Below are positions 32,013-39,544 of a DNA stretch of 40,001 bases, piece after piece; the stretch's first letter is position 1; each line of letters opens with the position of its first letter. Made by a program: the position numbers and the translations under genes. The notes beneath the pieces are model-generated. The model made no database searches. It was not told the DNA's origin and worked only from the letters and a program-made list of their open reading frames with translations. This DNA is from a virus. Location of the stretch: the IMG/VR virus record IMGVR_UViG_3300047494_000062, positions 1 to 40,001 of that record; one strand, given 5' to 3'.

Positions 32013-33667
32013 TGATGAAATTTAGGCGTCTCGCGCTAGGCTTTGGCGTATCGGCCTTTTCTGTCACGCATGCCCTTGCCCAGTCTTCTCCGAACTGGAC
32101 GTATGGGTTCACGCCGTCCCCGGCGCAGTGGAACCAGGCATTCGCCAATAAGCAAGACGCGCTCAACTACACGCCCGTCAACAAGGGCGGCGATACGATG
32201 GTCGGGCCTCTGAGGCTCTATCCGTCCACCACGGCAGGAGCAAGTCTTTCGATGCCGCCCGGCGCCGCGCCGGCCTCGCCGTCGAATGGGGACATTTGGA
32301 ATACCACCGCGGGATTCTGGCTTTACATCAACAACCAGGCCCTCAACCTGTTCGGGGGGACAAGCGTCGGCAATCCCGGCACGGGTGGCCTAGAGGCCTT
32401 GATGCCGGTGCAGACCGTTTCTGGTGCCAGCAAGACCTTCGCCACAGCTGATCTCTATAAAGAAACACGCCGTTCGAACAGCGGTTCGGCCATGACGGAC
32501 ACGTTTCCAGCCTACGGCGCTGCTGGCCTTATCAACGGTACGCGGATTGTTGTCACGAATTTTGATGCCACGGCGTCGGATACCGTTACTGCGGGTTCAG
32601 GGACGACCATCAATGGCGGATCTACAGATGTGGTCGGCCCCGGTCGAGCCATCCAGTACGTCTACGATCAGCCGAATCTGACATGGCGTCGGTCCCTTAA
32701 CACCGGATCCGCGCTTCTTTCCGCCAACAATCTGAGCGATGTCGCCAGTGCGACAACGGCTCTTGGCAATCTGAACGGCCTGCCGAAGTCTGGCGGCACC
32801 ATGACGGGTGCTTTGATTACCGTGGCCTCTGGCACGGGCGCCGCCGGCTTTAACATTCCCCCCGGAACAGCGCCGACGTCGCCGAACAACGGCGACAGGT
32901 GGACGACAGCAAGCGGTGTCTTCGCGCAATATGGCGCGGCAACGCACCAACTCGCTCCAACGGATTCCCCGGCTCTTACAGGATCGCCTACAGCGCCTAC
33001 GCAAGGGCTGGGAGATAACTCGACCAAACTCGCAACGACCGCCTATGTGGCTACAAACGCGGTTTCTGCGGTTTCGCCAGCCTTTAGCGGGACGCCGACT
33101 GCCCCGACCGCGTCGGTGGGCACCAATACGACGCAGCTCGCGACGACGGGGTTCGTGTTCGCCAACACCCGCGTGCTCCTCTCTACGTTAAGCTGCGCCA
33201 CGACCACCAACTGCAATCTTGGTGGCACGATGACGGACACAACGCATATCACCGCAACCTACAGCGAATACGATCTGGTCGTCGAAAACTGTTTGTCGAA
33301 TGCAGCGACAAATCTGATTATCCAAGTCAAGGTCGGGGGGTCGTTTCAGACGACGGGGTATGTAGGAACCGCGTCCGCTTTTCAGGGACCAACCGCTACG
33401 AGCGGGACGACCTTTACAACGGGCCTACCGCTTTTCTACAACACTAACAGTGCGACAGTTCCCGCATCTTCAACAACCCATTTTAGCAATCCGACTGGGT
33501 CAGGTATTACGACGTTTCAAGGCACGGCGTATATAGTAAACGCGAACTACACCGAGTCGTTCGGTGGATACTACGCAACTGCCGGGGCTTTGCAGGGGTT
33601 TCAAGCCGGCTCTCAAGCTGCCGGATTGTTAAACAGCTGCACGATCAAGTTATATGGGTATAATTAA
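32012..33667 (+). CDS. Tail fibre-like protein with a Sec signal peptide
   Basis: The 551-residue protein begins MMKFRRLALGFGVSAFSVTH and ends the signal at ALAQSSPN, a textbook signal peptide with an Ala-x-Ala site. It is followed by NWTYGFTPSPAQWNQAFANK and QDALNYTPVNKGGDTMVGPL, the standard fibre start. Two GPPGTAP-type turns (NIPPGTAPTSPNNGDRWTTA) and repeated Ser/Thr/Gly strands follow. It may be a fibre exported in the host envelope or an exported decoy. The start overlaps the previous stop. Confidence 0.75.
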   Translation: MMKFRRLALGFGVSAFSVTHALAQSSPNWTYGFTPSPAQWNQAFANKQDALNYTPVNKGGDTMVGPLRLYPSTTAGASLSMPPGAAPASPSNGDIWNTTAGFWLYINNQALNLFGGTSVGNPGTGGLEALMPVQTVSGASKTFATADLYKETRRSNSGSAMTDTFPAYGAAGLINGTRIVVTNFDATASDTVTAGSGTTINGGSTDVVGPGRAIQYVYDQPNLTWRRSLNTGSALLSANNLSDVASATTALGNLNGLPKSGGTMTGALITVASGTGAAGFNIPPGTAPTSPNNGDRWTTASGVFAQYGAATHQLAPTDSPALTGSPTAPTQGLGDNSTKLATTAYVATNAVSAVSPAFSGTPTAPTASVGTNTTQLATTGFVFANTRVLLSTLSCATTTNCNLGGTMTDTTHITATYSEYDLVVENCLSNAATNLIIQVKVGGSFQTTGYVGTASAFQGPTATSGTTFTTGLPLFYNTNSATVPASSTTHFSNPTGSGITTFQGTAYIVNANYTESFGGYYATAGALQGFQAGSQAAGLLNSCTIKLYGYN

Positions 33668-34280
33668 GCGGCATTTTTTCTAAAAGAAACCATGTTGAAT
33701 CATCAATTGGAAAATTTGGGTCTCTTCTGTAGAAAAATCCATAATCCACCAGCCTAAGATCAGGGTAAAGGTCCATCATGTCGCCGGCGAAATCGCGCTT
33801 AAAAAGCTTCCCCGCGTGACCTTGATAAGTAACCTCGATCGGCGTCGGATTGTAATATTCAACCATAAGAATATATCGCTTCGAGGCCGTGTAGATTTGA
33901 GTATAGGCAGTCTGTAACAGCTCGGGTGCGATGTGAATAAGAACCCCGCACGTGAAACAGAGGTCTACCGGGGTCGCATTGACGGGGTCGAGCAAGGAAG
34001 AATGAAACGCTGTCAGCCCTTGAATGGCCGATAGTTGCCCAAAAGCCTGTGCGTTGATTTCGATTGCTTGAAAGTCCGCGTTCGGAAACAACCTTTGAAG
34101 CGCCAGGATGTTCAGTCCGACATTTGCTCCTAGTTCACGAAAAGAACGCACGCCATTAGTTTTACGAAGAGACGTCGCAAAAATTATTGTTTTGGACGCA
34201 AGTATCTCGCTGCCTGTATTTCGTTGAATATATTCATTCCCAAATTCTCCCGCCCAGAACTTTTCCTGATCCGTGATCAT
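33645..34280 (-). CDS. Pseudaminic acid biosynthesis-associated methylase (TIGR03587-like)
   Basis: The 211-residue protein begins MITDQEKFWAGEFGNEYIQR. It has a SAM-binding motif I (FRELGANVGLNILALQ), then ADFQAIEINAQ, then CFTCGVLIHIAPELLQTAYT, YYNPTPIEVTYQGHAGKLFK and RDFAGDMMDLYPDLRLVDYG. These match the methylase family found in sugar and flagellin-modification loci. GGGGGAAGT precedes the ATG at 34280. It reads against the fibre genes and its 3' end overlaps the fibre gene by 23 bases. The base composition is lower in GC than its neighbours. It may alter surface sugars of the lysogen, which is inference. Confidence 0.82.
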   Translation of the reverse strand: MITDQEKFWAGEFGNEYIQRNTGSEILASKTIIFATSLRKTNGVRSFRELGANVGLNILALQRLFPNADFQAIEINAQAFGQLSAIQGLTAFHSSLLDPVNATPVDLCFTCGVLIHIAPELLQTAYTQIYTASKRYILMVEYYNPTPIEVTYQGHAGKLFKRDFAGDMMDLYPDLRLVDYGFFYRRDPNFPIDDSTWFLLEKMPLNYTHIT

Positions 34281-34411
34281 ACTTCCCCCCTCTTGATGCC
34301 GCACTCCGTCGAGGCGGCCGCATGTCGTCGCCCTCATTTTTATAGCCGCTGCTCGCTTGCACGCAACAGCATCTGTTCGGCCCAAAACCCCCTTTCGCTT
34401 GGAGCCCGCCG

Positions 34412-35557
34412 ATGGCATCCCATACTCGCGCGGCTGCCTGCCTGATCGCGGCAAGTGGCATCCTCGCCCAAGCGTCTCCGCCAGTCGGTCTGTCCGGCGC
34501 TTGCCAGACCATTGGTCCCGGCATCTACATCCGCACAAATGGCGGCGCGAACATGTCCGACCAGGTGATGCCGGGGGGCGCCGGATCGGTCATTACGCTG
34601 ATCAACGAGGATGCTACCGGCATCGAGGCTTACAAAGCTGCTTCCGGGAAAATCCTCGGGTCTCAGGCAAATGGATATGACTACCTTTGCCCAGGGCAGA
34701 GCGCGACTTACCAAAGCGACGGGACCAACCTCTATCCGCTCGCCAAGCCGTACAGATGCAAGTTTACGGCCGACGCCGCGTTGCAGATTTCGAGTTCAGC
34801 CGGATCTGCCACCAACGACGGGCTGAACGCTCCTCTCGCCGATCCGACGGCGGCTTATGCGCTCGCCCAACGCGCGTTCGATATCGCGGGCCACCGGCTG
34901 ACCTTCAATATGGCGGATGGAGCGTACGGGCAGATTCTCGTTCACGGCCGCATCGACGGGATGGCCTTTGGAGATCGGTTTTCCTCGAACGTCAACTTTA
35001 TCGGCGACATGACGACATGGGCGAATGTCGCGCTGAATACGACGCAAAAGCTAGGGACGATCTATGCCGACGATGACGCTGTCGTCGGCTTTTCCGGCAT
35101 GAAGGTTTCGAACAGTGCGCCGACAAATGGCAACGATCTTGTCGGTGCTTTCGGGGCCAAGGTTTTCTACGGGAAGATAGAATTCGGTCCGGTCAATGCC
35201 GGGTATAACCACGTCGTCGCAATGAACTTCGGCTTTGCGTCGCAGGTCGACGACATCGTCATCAGTTCCTCTGCCGGATGCCACGCGATTGAAAGCAGCG
35301 GCGCATGGGAGGCCGGAAGCTATACCGCCAATCCCATCCACACGACATTGAGCGGTACGCCGAATTTTAGTTCCGGTTTCCTCTGCGCCCAATACGTCGG
35401 CACTGTCGTCATGCAGTCGCCGGTTCAATTTCTCGGGACTTCCACAGGGCCGCGCGGCGCGGCTTTTCTTGGCGGGATTATCAATACGGGCGGTCAGGGA
35501 CTGCCGGGCACTACAGGTGTCGGCGTGAGTTGGGGCGGCCAATATTTAGGCCCCTGA
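34412..35557 (+). CDS. Tail spike / pectate-lyase-like protein with a Sec signal peptide
   Basis: The 381-residue protein begins MASHTRAAACLIAASGILAQ, a probable signal peptide with a second Ala-rich stretch. It later has CKFTADAALQISSSAGSATN, DGLNAPLADPTAAYALAQRA and FNMADGAYGQILVHGRIDGM, the start of a right-handed beta-helix as in phage spikes. Further strand repeats follow to the end. GGAG lies eight bases before the ATG. It is the last receptor-binding candidate and the second with a signal peptide. Confidence 0.72.
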   Translation: MASHTRAAACLIAASGILAQASPPVGLSGACQTIGPGIYIRTNGGANMSDQVMPGGAGSVITLINEDATGIEAYKAASGKILGSQANGYDYLCPGQSATYQSDGTNLYPLAKPYRCKFTADAALQISSSAGSATNDGLNAPLADPTAAYALAQRAFDIAGHRLTFNMADGAYGQILVHGRIDGMAFGDRFSSNVNFIGDMTTWANVALNTTQKLGTIYADDDAVVGFSGMKVSNSAPTNGNDLVGAFGAKVFYGKIEFGPVNAGYNHVVAMNFGFASQVDDIVISSSAGCHAIESSGAWEAGSYTANPIHTTLSGTPNFSSGFLCAQYVGTVVMQSPVQFLGTSTGPRGAAFLGGIINTGGQGLPGTTGVGVSWGGQYLGP

Positions 35558-35650
35558 GTGCAACCCCCTAGAGCAATCGAATTTTCAACGTTTTGTCTCG
35601 TTCCGCACGTCGGCCGAGCAAAAACCCATCGGAATTAAAAGGGACGGTAA

Positions 35651-36112
35651 ATGTTCGGTCGCACCTACACCGCCGCTCAAATCCAGGAGGCCTTTGACGA
35701 CATCCGTTTCTGGTTGTCGAAGGGCGCACCGATCTGGGTGGCCGCTGCGTGCGCGGGAAGTCATGACGGCGAAGATAGTTTCAACGAAACCCTTCGTGGC
35801 GACAACAAAAGCGCAGGGGGCATGTCGCAATGGCATGCGGCCCGTCAGCAGGCGATCCTAATGAACACGGGAATCGACGTTTGGACCGAGCCTGTCGAAA
35901 AGCAGCGCGAGGCCATGTACGCGGAAATCTCGGAGCCATGGAGCGCGTACCGGCATGTGTGGTCCGCGCTCATGGCCACATCCGACATTGTCGGTGCCGT
36001 CACGATCCTTGTCGAGAAATACGAGCAATCTTCGAGCCAAGCGCGGGACATCGCGCGAAGGACCGATCTCGCGAACGATTGGCTCACCAAGTTTCAGGGG
36101 GCACCGTCATGA
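35651..36112 (+). CDS. Lysozyme-like protein (Phage_lysozyme2 type)
   Basis: The 153-residue protein has IWVAAACAGSHDGEDSFNET, then RGDNKSAGGMSQWHAARQQA, then GIDVWTEPVEKQREAMYAEI. This is the pattern of tail lysozyme/endolysin domains like that in the tape measure protein. The catalytic Glu is probably in the HDGED segment (the family has ES there). AGGGACGG lies before the ATG. It may act in release or as a spike-tip lysin. Confidence 0.72.
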   Translation: MFGRTYTAAQIQEAFDDIRFWLSKGAPIWVAAACAGSHDGEDSFNETLRGDNKSAGGMSQWHAARQQAILMNTGIDVWTEPVEKQREAMYAEISEPWSAYRHVWSALMATSDIVGAVTILVEKYEQSSSQARDIARRTDLANDWLTKFQGAPS

Positions 36113-36222
36113 CCCGCATGCTTCTTGCCGCGACGTTGCTCCTCATCCTCTGCGGGTGCGGCGTTGACCCCTTCGTCTTCGAGGACGGCGGCGCGCCCCA
36201 TCATCAAAAGGCCCGGCCATGA
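36109..36222 (+). CDS. 37-residue lipoprotein
   Basis: A short protein reads MTRMLLAATLLLILCGCGVD, then a charged tail ending KARP. LCGC fits a lipobox with Cys 17 as the likely lipidated residue. It overlaps both neighbours by four bases (ATGA). Its position just before the amidase suggests a lysis role, for example an Rz1-like outer-membrane spanin, but it lacks the Pro-rich tail usual in Rz1. Confidence 0.62.
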   Translation: MTRMLLAATLLLILCGCGVDPFVFEDGGAPHHQKARP

Positions 36223-36857
36223 CGCTCCCTCAGTATCGTGGCAAAGTCTACACGCGCCAGACCTTCCTTGAACGCGTTGCCGCCTTGAAATGGCAGAAGG
36301 GTTGGCGACCGTCCTACATCGTCCAGCACTCGACCGGCGCGCCGACGTTGTCCGACGTGATGAAAGACCCGAACAACCATCTGTCGCGCTTGCTCAACAT
36401 GGAGCTTGATTATGAGCGCCGGCTTCACTGGACCCACACCCCGCATCTTTTCATCTTTCCGCCGTATCCGGGTCAGGATGACGGTCTGATCCTTGAGATG
36501 AACGACCTTGAGGTGCGCGGAACGCATTCGAGTTGCGACAACGCGAATTCCATCGGCGTGGAGCATGTTGGCTACTACAGCCCCGGTCATGACGACTGGA
36601 GTTCGGGAACCGGCGCCAAGGTTCGCGACCTAGGCGTTTTTGCCATGGCCGCGCTTTACAAGCAGATGGGAATCGACCCTGGCGAGCCGTTGGTGCTCCA
36701 CCAGAAGGGGCATCACTTTCATTGCATGTGCAAGGCCGATGGGCACTCGATCTGCCCCGGCCCCGAGATCGATCGCGACGATATCGTCAAGCGACTGCTG
36801 GCCGAAATAGCGGCTCAGAAAACCCCCGTTTCTACCGCACCCCCATCAATATCTTAG
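36219..36857 (+). CDS. Endolysin, N-acetylmuramoyl-L-alanine amidase (Amidase_2)
   Basis: The 212-residue protein has the zinc-amidase pattern: SYIVQHSTGAP with His 37, then SIGVEHVGYY near residue 111-120, then LVLHQKGHHFHCMCKADGHS ending in ICPGPE with Cys 179. It cuts the peptide-glycan link of the cell wall. No signal peptide is visible, so a holin is needed; the next gene is a candidate. The start overlaps the lipoprotein stop. Confidence 0.9.
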   Translation: MTLPQYRGKVYTRQTFLERVAALKWQKGWRPSYIVQHSTGAPTLSDVMKDPNNHLSRLLNMELDYERRLHWTHTPHLFIFPPYPGQDDGLILEMNDLEVRGTHSSCDNANSIGVEHVGYYSPGHDDWSSGTGAKVRDLGVFAMAALYKQMGIDPGEPLVLHQKGHHFHCMCKADGHSICPGPEIDRDDIVKRLLAEIAAQKTPVSTAPPSIS

Positions 36858-36868
36858 GACGATCTGCC

Positions 36869-37282
36869 ATGAACGTCAGTCTTTCACTCCCCTCAAAACA
36901 GATGCTTATCGCGGCGGGTCGCCATGCGGTGTCCTACACGGCCGGCGCCGTTACAGGCGTCGCGGGCCTGTTGCTCTTTGCCACCGCGACCCACATCATC
37001 AGCGCGGATCAGTCCTCGCAGATCACGTCCGGTCTTACAAACGTCGCGAGCGGCACGAAGGCCATTGTCGATGGCATCGGCACTCTGGCCGGCGGTATCA
37101 TGACATTGCTCAGCGTCGCCTCCGGTATCTGGGCAGCGTTCTCCGCGAGTAGTTCGTCGCAGGCCGCGTCGATCATCAGCAATCACCCTGGCACCACGAT
37201 TATTACGGACCCAGCTCTGGCCGCGAAGGTGCCGTCCGATAGCGTCGTTTCGAACACGACAACCGTTGCGGTGCCGAAATGA
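36869..37282 (+). CDS. Two-helix membrane protein, holin candidate
   Basis: The 137-residue protein has two hydrophobic helices, one at about residues 24-46 (TAGAVTGVAGLLLFATATHI) and one at about 72-94 (GIMTLLSVASGIWAAFSAS). It ends in a Ser/Thr-rich tail. It follows the amidase by 11 bases with AGGA upstream. Size, topology and position fit a holin. I do not recognise a specific holin family. Confidence 0.65.
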   Translation: MNVSLSLPSKQMLIAAGRHAVSYTAGAVTGVAGLLLFATATHIISADQSSQITSGLTNVASGTKAIVDGIGTLAGGIMTLLSVASGIWAAFSASSSSQAASIISNHPGTTIITDPALAAKVPSDSVVSNTTTVAVPK

Positions 37283-37527
37283 TGGATATCCTTGGCGCGA
37301 TCCGAGTCGGGGCGGCCGCTCTTCAAATGGGCCTCGACCTTGACGACTGCGAAACACTCTATACCGCCTATACAGCGGTCAAGGGCGGCACGTTCTCAAT
37401 CAAGGACTCCGCGACCCTTACGAAAGAGGTTGCGGCTCTGGGAAGGGTTGCCCCGATCGTCTCGTCGCTCTTGCAGGATAAGACGCAGGGGCCGCGCTTG
37501 CTCGCGTTGCTGGCGTCACTCGCATGA
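37279..37527 (+). CDS. Hypothetical protein downstream of the holin candidate
   Basis: The 82-residue protein begins MMDILGAIRVGAAALQMGLD and is helical throughout, with KGGTFSIKDSATLTKEVAAL in the middle. It overlaps its neighbours by four bases on both sides. No family is recognised. Similar small proteins occur after holins in alphaproteobacterial prophages. Confidence 0.6.
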   Translation: MMDILGAIRVGAAALQMGLDLDDCETLYTAYTAVKGGTFSIKDSATLTKEVAALGRVAPIVSSLLQDKTQGPRLLALLASLA

Positions 37528-37859
37528 GCGCCGTCGCGATTACCGACATCATAGGCGTGCTGAAGGTGCTCTCGGGCTACGACTTTCAGGGCGCCATTGC
37601 CGCCTTCGAAGGCCAAGACGACGAGGTCAAAATCGACGAAGCCCTTCTGACTTTGGAGGATGCCGCGAAGATCGCCGGGCTGTTCGTCCCCGAGGCCGCG
37701 ACGGCTGCGGAATGGATAGAGGTCGTTCGGATCGCGCTGCCCATCCTCGCGACGGCCAACAAGGAACTTCCGGGCCCGCACGTGCTGCGCCCTGGCGAAT
37801 ACGAGGCGTTCGGTCACGTGTTCAACGGCACACTTATTCAAGGGACTTTCACATCATGA
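37524..37859 (+). CDS. Hypothetical protein
   Basis: The 111-residue acidic protein begins MSAVAITDIIGVLKVLSGYD, contains LTLEDAAKIAGLFVPEAATA and ends LRPGEYEAFGHVFNGTLIQG. It is mainly helical. It overlaps both neighbours by four bases. No signal peptide or family is seen. Confidence 0.62.
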   Translation: MSAVAITDIIGVLKVLSGYDFQGAIAAFEGQDDEVKIDEALLTLEDAAKIAGLFVPEAATAAEWIEVVRIALPILATANKELPGPHVLRPGEYEAFGHVFNGTLIQGTFTS

Positions 37860-38182
37860 AACACATCGCAGCTTCACTCGTTATCGCCGGCTCTCTCTCC
37901 ATGGGAGCATGTGCGCAGGTTGATCAATTCGAAACGTTCGTGACCTCGCCAAAAACACAGGCGACGGTGGCTATCTTGTCTCAGGCAGCGGTCGCGATCA
38001 TTTGCGATATCTCAGCCGTCGCTTCCGTGGCCTCTACGGTTGAGTCAGCGGCCCAAGCCGACGCTTCGGTCACGGGCACGACCGGCAAGGTGCTAGCGGC
38101 TTCCGGCGCGGCTTGTACGGGCCTTGGCGGCCTCGTTGGCAAGACGATCACGGCTCCGGCCGGCGCGGCCGTCGTCCAATGA
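37856..38182 (+). CDS. Lipoprotein of unknown function
   Basis: The 108-residue protein has a signal region MKHIAASLVIAGSLSMGACA with lipobox LSMGAC (Cys 19). The mature part is Ala/Ser/Val-rich, with two more Cys (IICDI and GAACTG) that may pair. It is chained to its neighbours by four-base overlaps. It is the second lipoprotein gene in this cluster. Confidence 0.7.
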   Translation: MKHIAASLVIAGSLSMGACAQVDQFETFVTSPKTQATVAILSQAAVAIICDISAVASVASTVESAAQADASVTGTTGKVLAASGAACTGLGGLVGKTITAPAGAAVVQ

Positions 38183-38343
38183 GCGGCTATGTCGTGGCAA
38201 CCCTCATGTGGTGCGTGGCCGGTCTCGTCTGTCACAGCGAGCCGTCCATGACGCACCGTCGCGATTGTGGGAAGTCGATCGCCGGCCTCGTGCAAAGGGA
38301 TGGGCAGTGGCTTCAGGCCACCGCTCGAATCGTCTGTCGATAG
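38179..38343 (+). CDS. 54-residue exported or membrane protein
   Basis: The protein begins MSGYVVATLMWCVAGLVCHS, a hydrophobic N-terminal stretch, and has four Cys in all (WC, VC, DC and a final VC). The second half is RRDCGKSIAGLVQRDGQW, ending TARIVCR. It is probably exported or anchored, with disulfides in the periplasm. The ATG overlaps the previous stop. Confidence 0.58.
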   Translation: MSGYVVATLMWCVAGLVCHSEPSMTHRRDCGKSIAGLVQRDGQWLQATARIVCR

Positions 38344-38354
38344 GGGCGAAAACC

Positions 38355-38579
38355 ATGCTGAAGATCGTCATCCTGATTTGCGCCGCGTCTCTCAATCATT
38401 CGGCATGCACCATGGAAACGGCGCTGGACATCGTGCAATCCATGAAGGTCTCGACGCCTCAGCAGTGTGGCTTCATGAGCCAGGCGATGCTCGCGCCGAC
38501 CGCGATCATCCCAGATCCAGACAAGCAATACGTCAAGGTGATGTGCGTGCATGTCCCTGAACAATTCGCGGGAGGTTAG
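38355..38579 (+). CDS. Small exported Cys-containing protein
   Basis: The 74-residue protein has a likely signal peptide (MLKIVILICAASLNHSACT) and a mature part with METALDIVQSMKVSTPQQCG and KQYVKVMCVHVPEQ. Three Cys lie outside the hydrophobic core, the first at the signal end (SAC). The layout with one Cys in the middle and one near the end resembles its upstream neighbour. AGGGG lies before the ATG. Confidence 0.6.
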   Translation: MLKIVILICAASLNHSACTMETALDIVQSMKVSTPQQCGFMSQAMLAPTAIIPDPDKQYVKVMCVHVPEQFAGG

Positions 38580-38620
38580 GACGCGATGCGTTTTGATCTT
38601 CCATTGGAGTTTTATCGAAG

Positions 38621-39121
38621 ATGAAGAACCTCGGCACCCGGATTATCTCTGGAATCGTCGATCATTTGCGCACGCGAGCGGCGGAATGGGTCATGGCGGC
38701 TTTCAGCGATCTTGCCGTGGGAATCCAGCTCCTACAAAGCAGGGCGAGCGTTCTCGATTCCACCCATGCTTACACTCCGCTGAAAATCGTGGCGACTGAA
38801 GACGCGTGGGGCTTCGCGGCCGTAGGCATAGGCGTAGCGTGGGGTATCGCACTTTTTCTGAACGGAACCTTCGCGTCATTTCGGCGCGCTTCACCGTGGA
38901 CGCGCGCCGGATGCGCATTGTTGACGGCCTCATATCATACGATGTTCGCGGTCGGGATGCGGATCGGCAATCCGGACGGTGACGGTTTCATCATGCACGG
39001 CGGATGGGCGGCAATGGCGATAATTTACTGCGCCATCATCGCTCGCGAGCTTAAAGCTGTAGATAAGGAAGCACAGATATGGCGCCGGAACCGGCTGCAG
39101 CCCACGACTGGTACACGATAG
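38621..39121 (+). CDS. Three-helix membrane protein
   Basis: The 166-residue protein has three probable helices: about 63-85 (WGFAAVGIGVAWGIALFLNG), 98-118 (CALLTASYHTMFAVGMRIGN) and 127-143 (GGWAAMAIIYCAIIA). A basic C-terminal tail follows. The general layout (EDAWG then three helices) resembles prophage membrane proteins near lysis genes, of unknown role. It overlaps the next gene by 43 bases. Confidence 0.65.
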   Translation: MKNLGTRIISGIVDHLRTRAAEWVMAAFSDLAVGIQLLQSRASVLDSTHAYTPLKIVATEDAWGFAAVGIGVAWGIALFLNGTFASFRRASPWTRAGCALLTASYHTMFAVGMRIGNPDGDGFIMHGGWAAMAIIYCAIIARELKAVDKEAQIWRRNRLQPTTGTR

Positions 39122-39393
39122 TGAGCCCGGCGATCGGCGCGGCCTTGGTGGCGCTGTTGGGCGCCGTTGTGGTCTACGCGCGAACATCTGGATTTAGACT
39201 CGCCGATGCCGACGATCTCTCCATGTTTTCGCGAGGATCATCACTCATGGAAATCTTGCTCCGCATCGACGCGAACGTGGCCGAGATCGTGAAGATCAAC
39301 CTCACCAGGGAACGCCTCGCCCAAGAGGTAGACCTTGAGGAGAGAATCGCCACTCGGCTTAGGCAGGAACTCGCGCGGCCCGGTCCGAAGTAG
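39079..39393 (+). CDS. Membrane-anchored coiled-coil protein, possible inner-membrane spanin
   Basis: The 104-residue protein has one hydrophobic helix at about 13-33 (YTIVSPAIGAALVALLGAVV). A charged helical part follows, with RIDANVAEIVKINLTRERLA and a Glu/Arg-rich end. AAGGAAG lies before the ATG. The topology is like an Rz-type inner-membrane spanin, but the N-terminal stretch before the helix is longer than usual, so this is only a suggestion. Confidence 0.65.
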   Translation: MAPEPAAAHDWYTIVSPAIGAALVALLGAVVVYARTSGFRLADADDLSMFSRGSSLMEILLRIDANVAEIVKINLTRERLAQEVDLEERIATRLRQELARPGPK

Positions 39394-39436
39394 AGCAAAT
39401 CGTGTCGTTCAACCTTGAACCAAAAAGGCCGTCCTG

Positions 39437-39544
39437 ATGACCGCGACCACAACCATCACCGTATCGGCCGGCACATGGACCGACTTGGGCGCTGGGCCGC
39501 TACAGATTCAAACGAACGGCCTGGGAGGGAGCAGAGCTTGGTGA
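39437..39544 (+). pseudogene. Truncated small phage protein at a sequence junction
   Basis: The 35-codon frame reads MTATTTITVSAGTWTDLGAG, then PLQIQTNG, a pattern that opens phage structural-type proteins of about 90-100 residues. After QTNG it runs into LGGSRAW and stops, because the sequence changes into a DUF3800 gene in another frame. It appears to be cut by a rearrangement near 39520. Confidence 0.55.
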
